From: Pseudomonadota bacterium | Lineage (GTDB): Bacteria; Pseudomonadota; Gammaproteobacteria; Xanthomonadales; Xanthomonadaceae | NCBI GenBank assembly: GCA_023388955.1 | Contig: JAEWFH010000136.1 | Location: 1 to 14,058 of the forward strand | DNA length: 14,058 nt | Direction of reading: 5' to 3' | In this document: one piece after another, positions 13,992-14,058 of the stretch | How positions within the stretch are numbered: position 1 is the stretch's first letter | Layout of the letters: each line of letters begins with the position of its first letter | The notes under the pieces: generated by a model | The model's input: only the letters and a program-made list of their open reading frames with translations | The model's database searches: none | Told to the model about the DNA's origin: nothing | Program-made: the position numbers and the translations under genes

Positions 13992-14058
13992 ATGATCCGA
14001 TCGGTACCGGCTTCGGCCGGCGTGGAGTGGATGAAGGACGCGATCAACCTCGGGCGGC
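13992..14058 (+). CDS. Second BPSS1780-like membrane protein, N-terminal fragment
   Basis: Only 22 codons are visible before the window ends: an ATG at 13992 with AGGGGAG at 13977-13983, eight bases upstream. The peptide contains SAGVEWMKDAINLGR, which lines up with SGAQWLLDGIALVRR at the start of the preceding protein (small residues, a Trp, acidic residue, Ile/Ala-Leu, then Gly/Val-Arg). That suggests a tandem paralogue of the same membrane family, probably read from the same transcript. The length, membrane segments and stop cannot be seen. Confidence 0.65.
   Translation, partial: MIRSVPASAGVEWMKDAINLGR

Noticed and set aside
1..14058. Mobile element, prophage, defence system, tRNA or rRNA
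   Set aside because: No transposase, integrase, terminal repeats, defence-family motifs or cloverleaf structures were recognised; gene content and base composition are uniform.

Overview
The window is GC-rich (very roughly 70 percent) chromosomal DNA that is almost completely coding. The protein families, the gene set, and the intergenic palindromes ending in CCCTCA-type tails suggest a gammaproteobacterium of the Lysobacter/Xanthomonas group (Xanthomonadaceae/Lysobacteraceae). This is inferred from recognised families only; no search was run. There are no insertion sequences, phage genes, tRNA or rRNA genes, or CRISPR arrays, and nothing suggests recent transfer. It reads as ordinary core chromosome.

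Layout. (1) Positions 1-2038 hold a divergent pair: a multi-pass acyltransferase-3 family protein on the minus strand, cut by the left window edge, and a membrane-anchored LytTR transcription regulator on the plus strand. The regulator's start codon abuts a TAGAAT box set inside a perfect inverted repeat. A strong hairpin follows its stop. (2) Positions 2157-3206 hold a YghA-type short-chain dehydrogenase with an unusual lysine-rich N-terminal tail. (3) Positions 12231-3207 on the minus strand read glyQ, glyS, tamA, tamB in one direction. They encode both subunits of the tetrameric glycyl-tRNA synthetase, then both halves of the TamA/TamB system (outer-membrane barrel and periplasm-spanning AsmA-like protein). 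glyQ and glyS are separated by a 156-base spacer filled with a REPIN-like paired palindrome. glyS to tamA is 50 bases, and tamA and tamB overlap by one base (TGATG). tamB ends directly against the stop codon of the dehydrogenase. (4) Positions 12293-14058 on the plus strand hold a class I glutamine-amidotransferase-like protein (probably a TTG start), a BPSS1780-family membrane protein, and the first 22 codons of a second, paralogous membrane protein that leaves the window.

How the genes work together. GlyQ and GlyS form one enzyme that charges tRNA-Gly. TamA and TamB form one envelope complex linked to outer-membrane protein insertion and phospholipid traffic. Their co-orientation and close spacing suggest at least partial co-transcription, probably from a promoter with a TATACT box just upstream of glyQ. 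The acyltransferase and LytTR protein probably form a regulator-target pair. The dehydrogenase looks independent. I did not find a convincing new multi-gene system. The items most worth a second look are the REPIN-like element with its possible two-register hairpin over the glyS ribosome binding site, the possible leaderless and operator-embedded promoter of the LytTR gene, the lysine-rich dehydrogenase tail, and the tandem BPSS1780-type paralogues.
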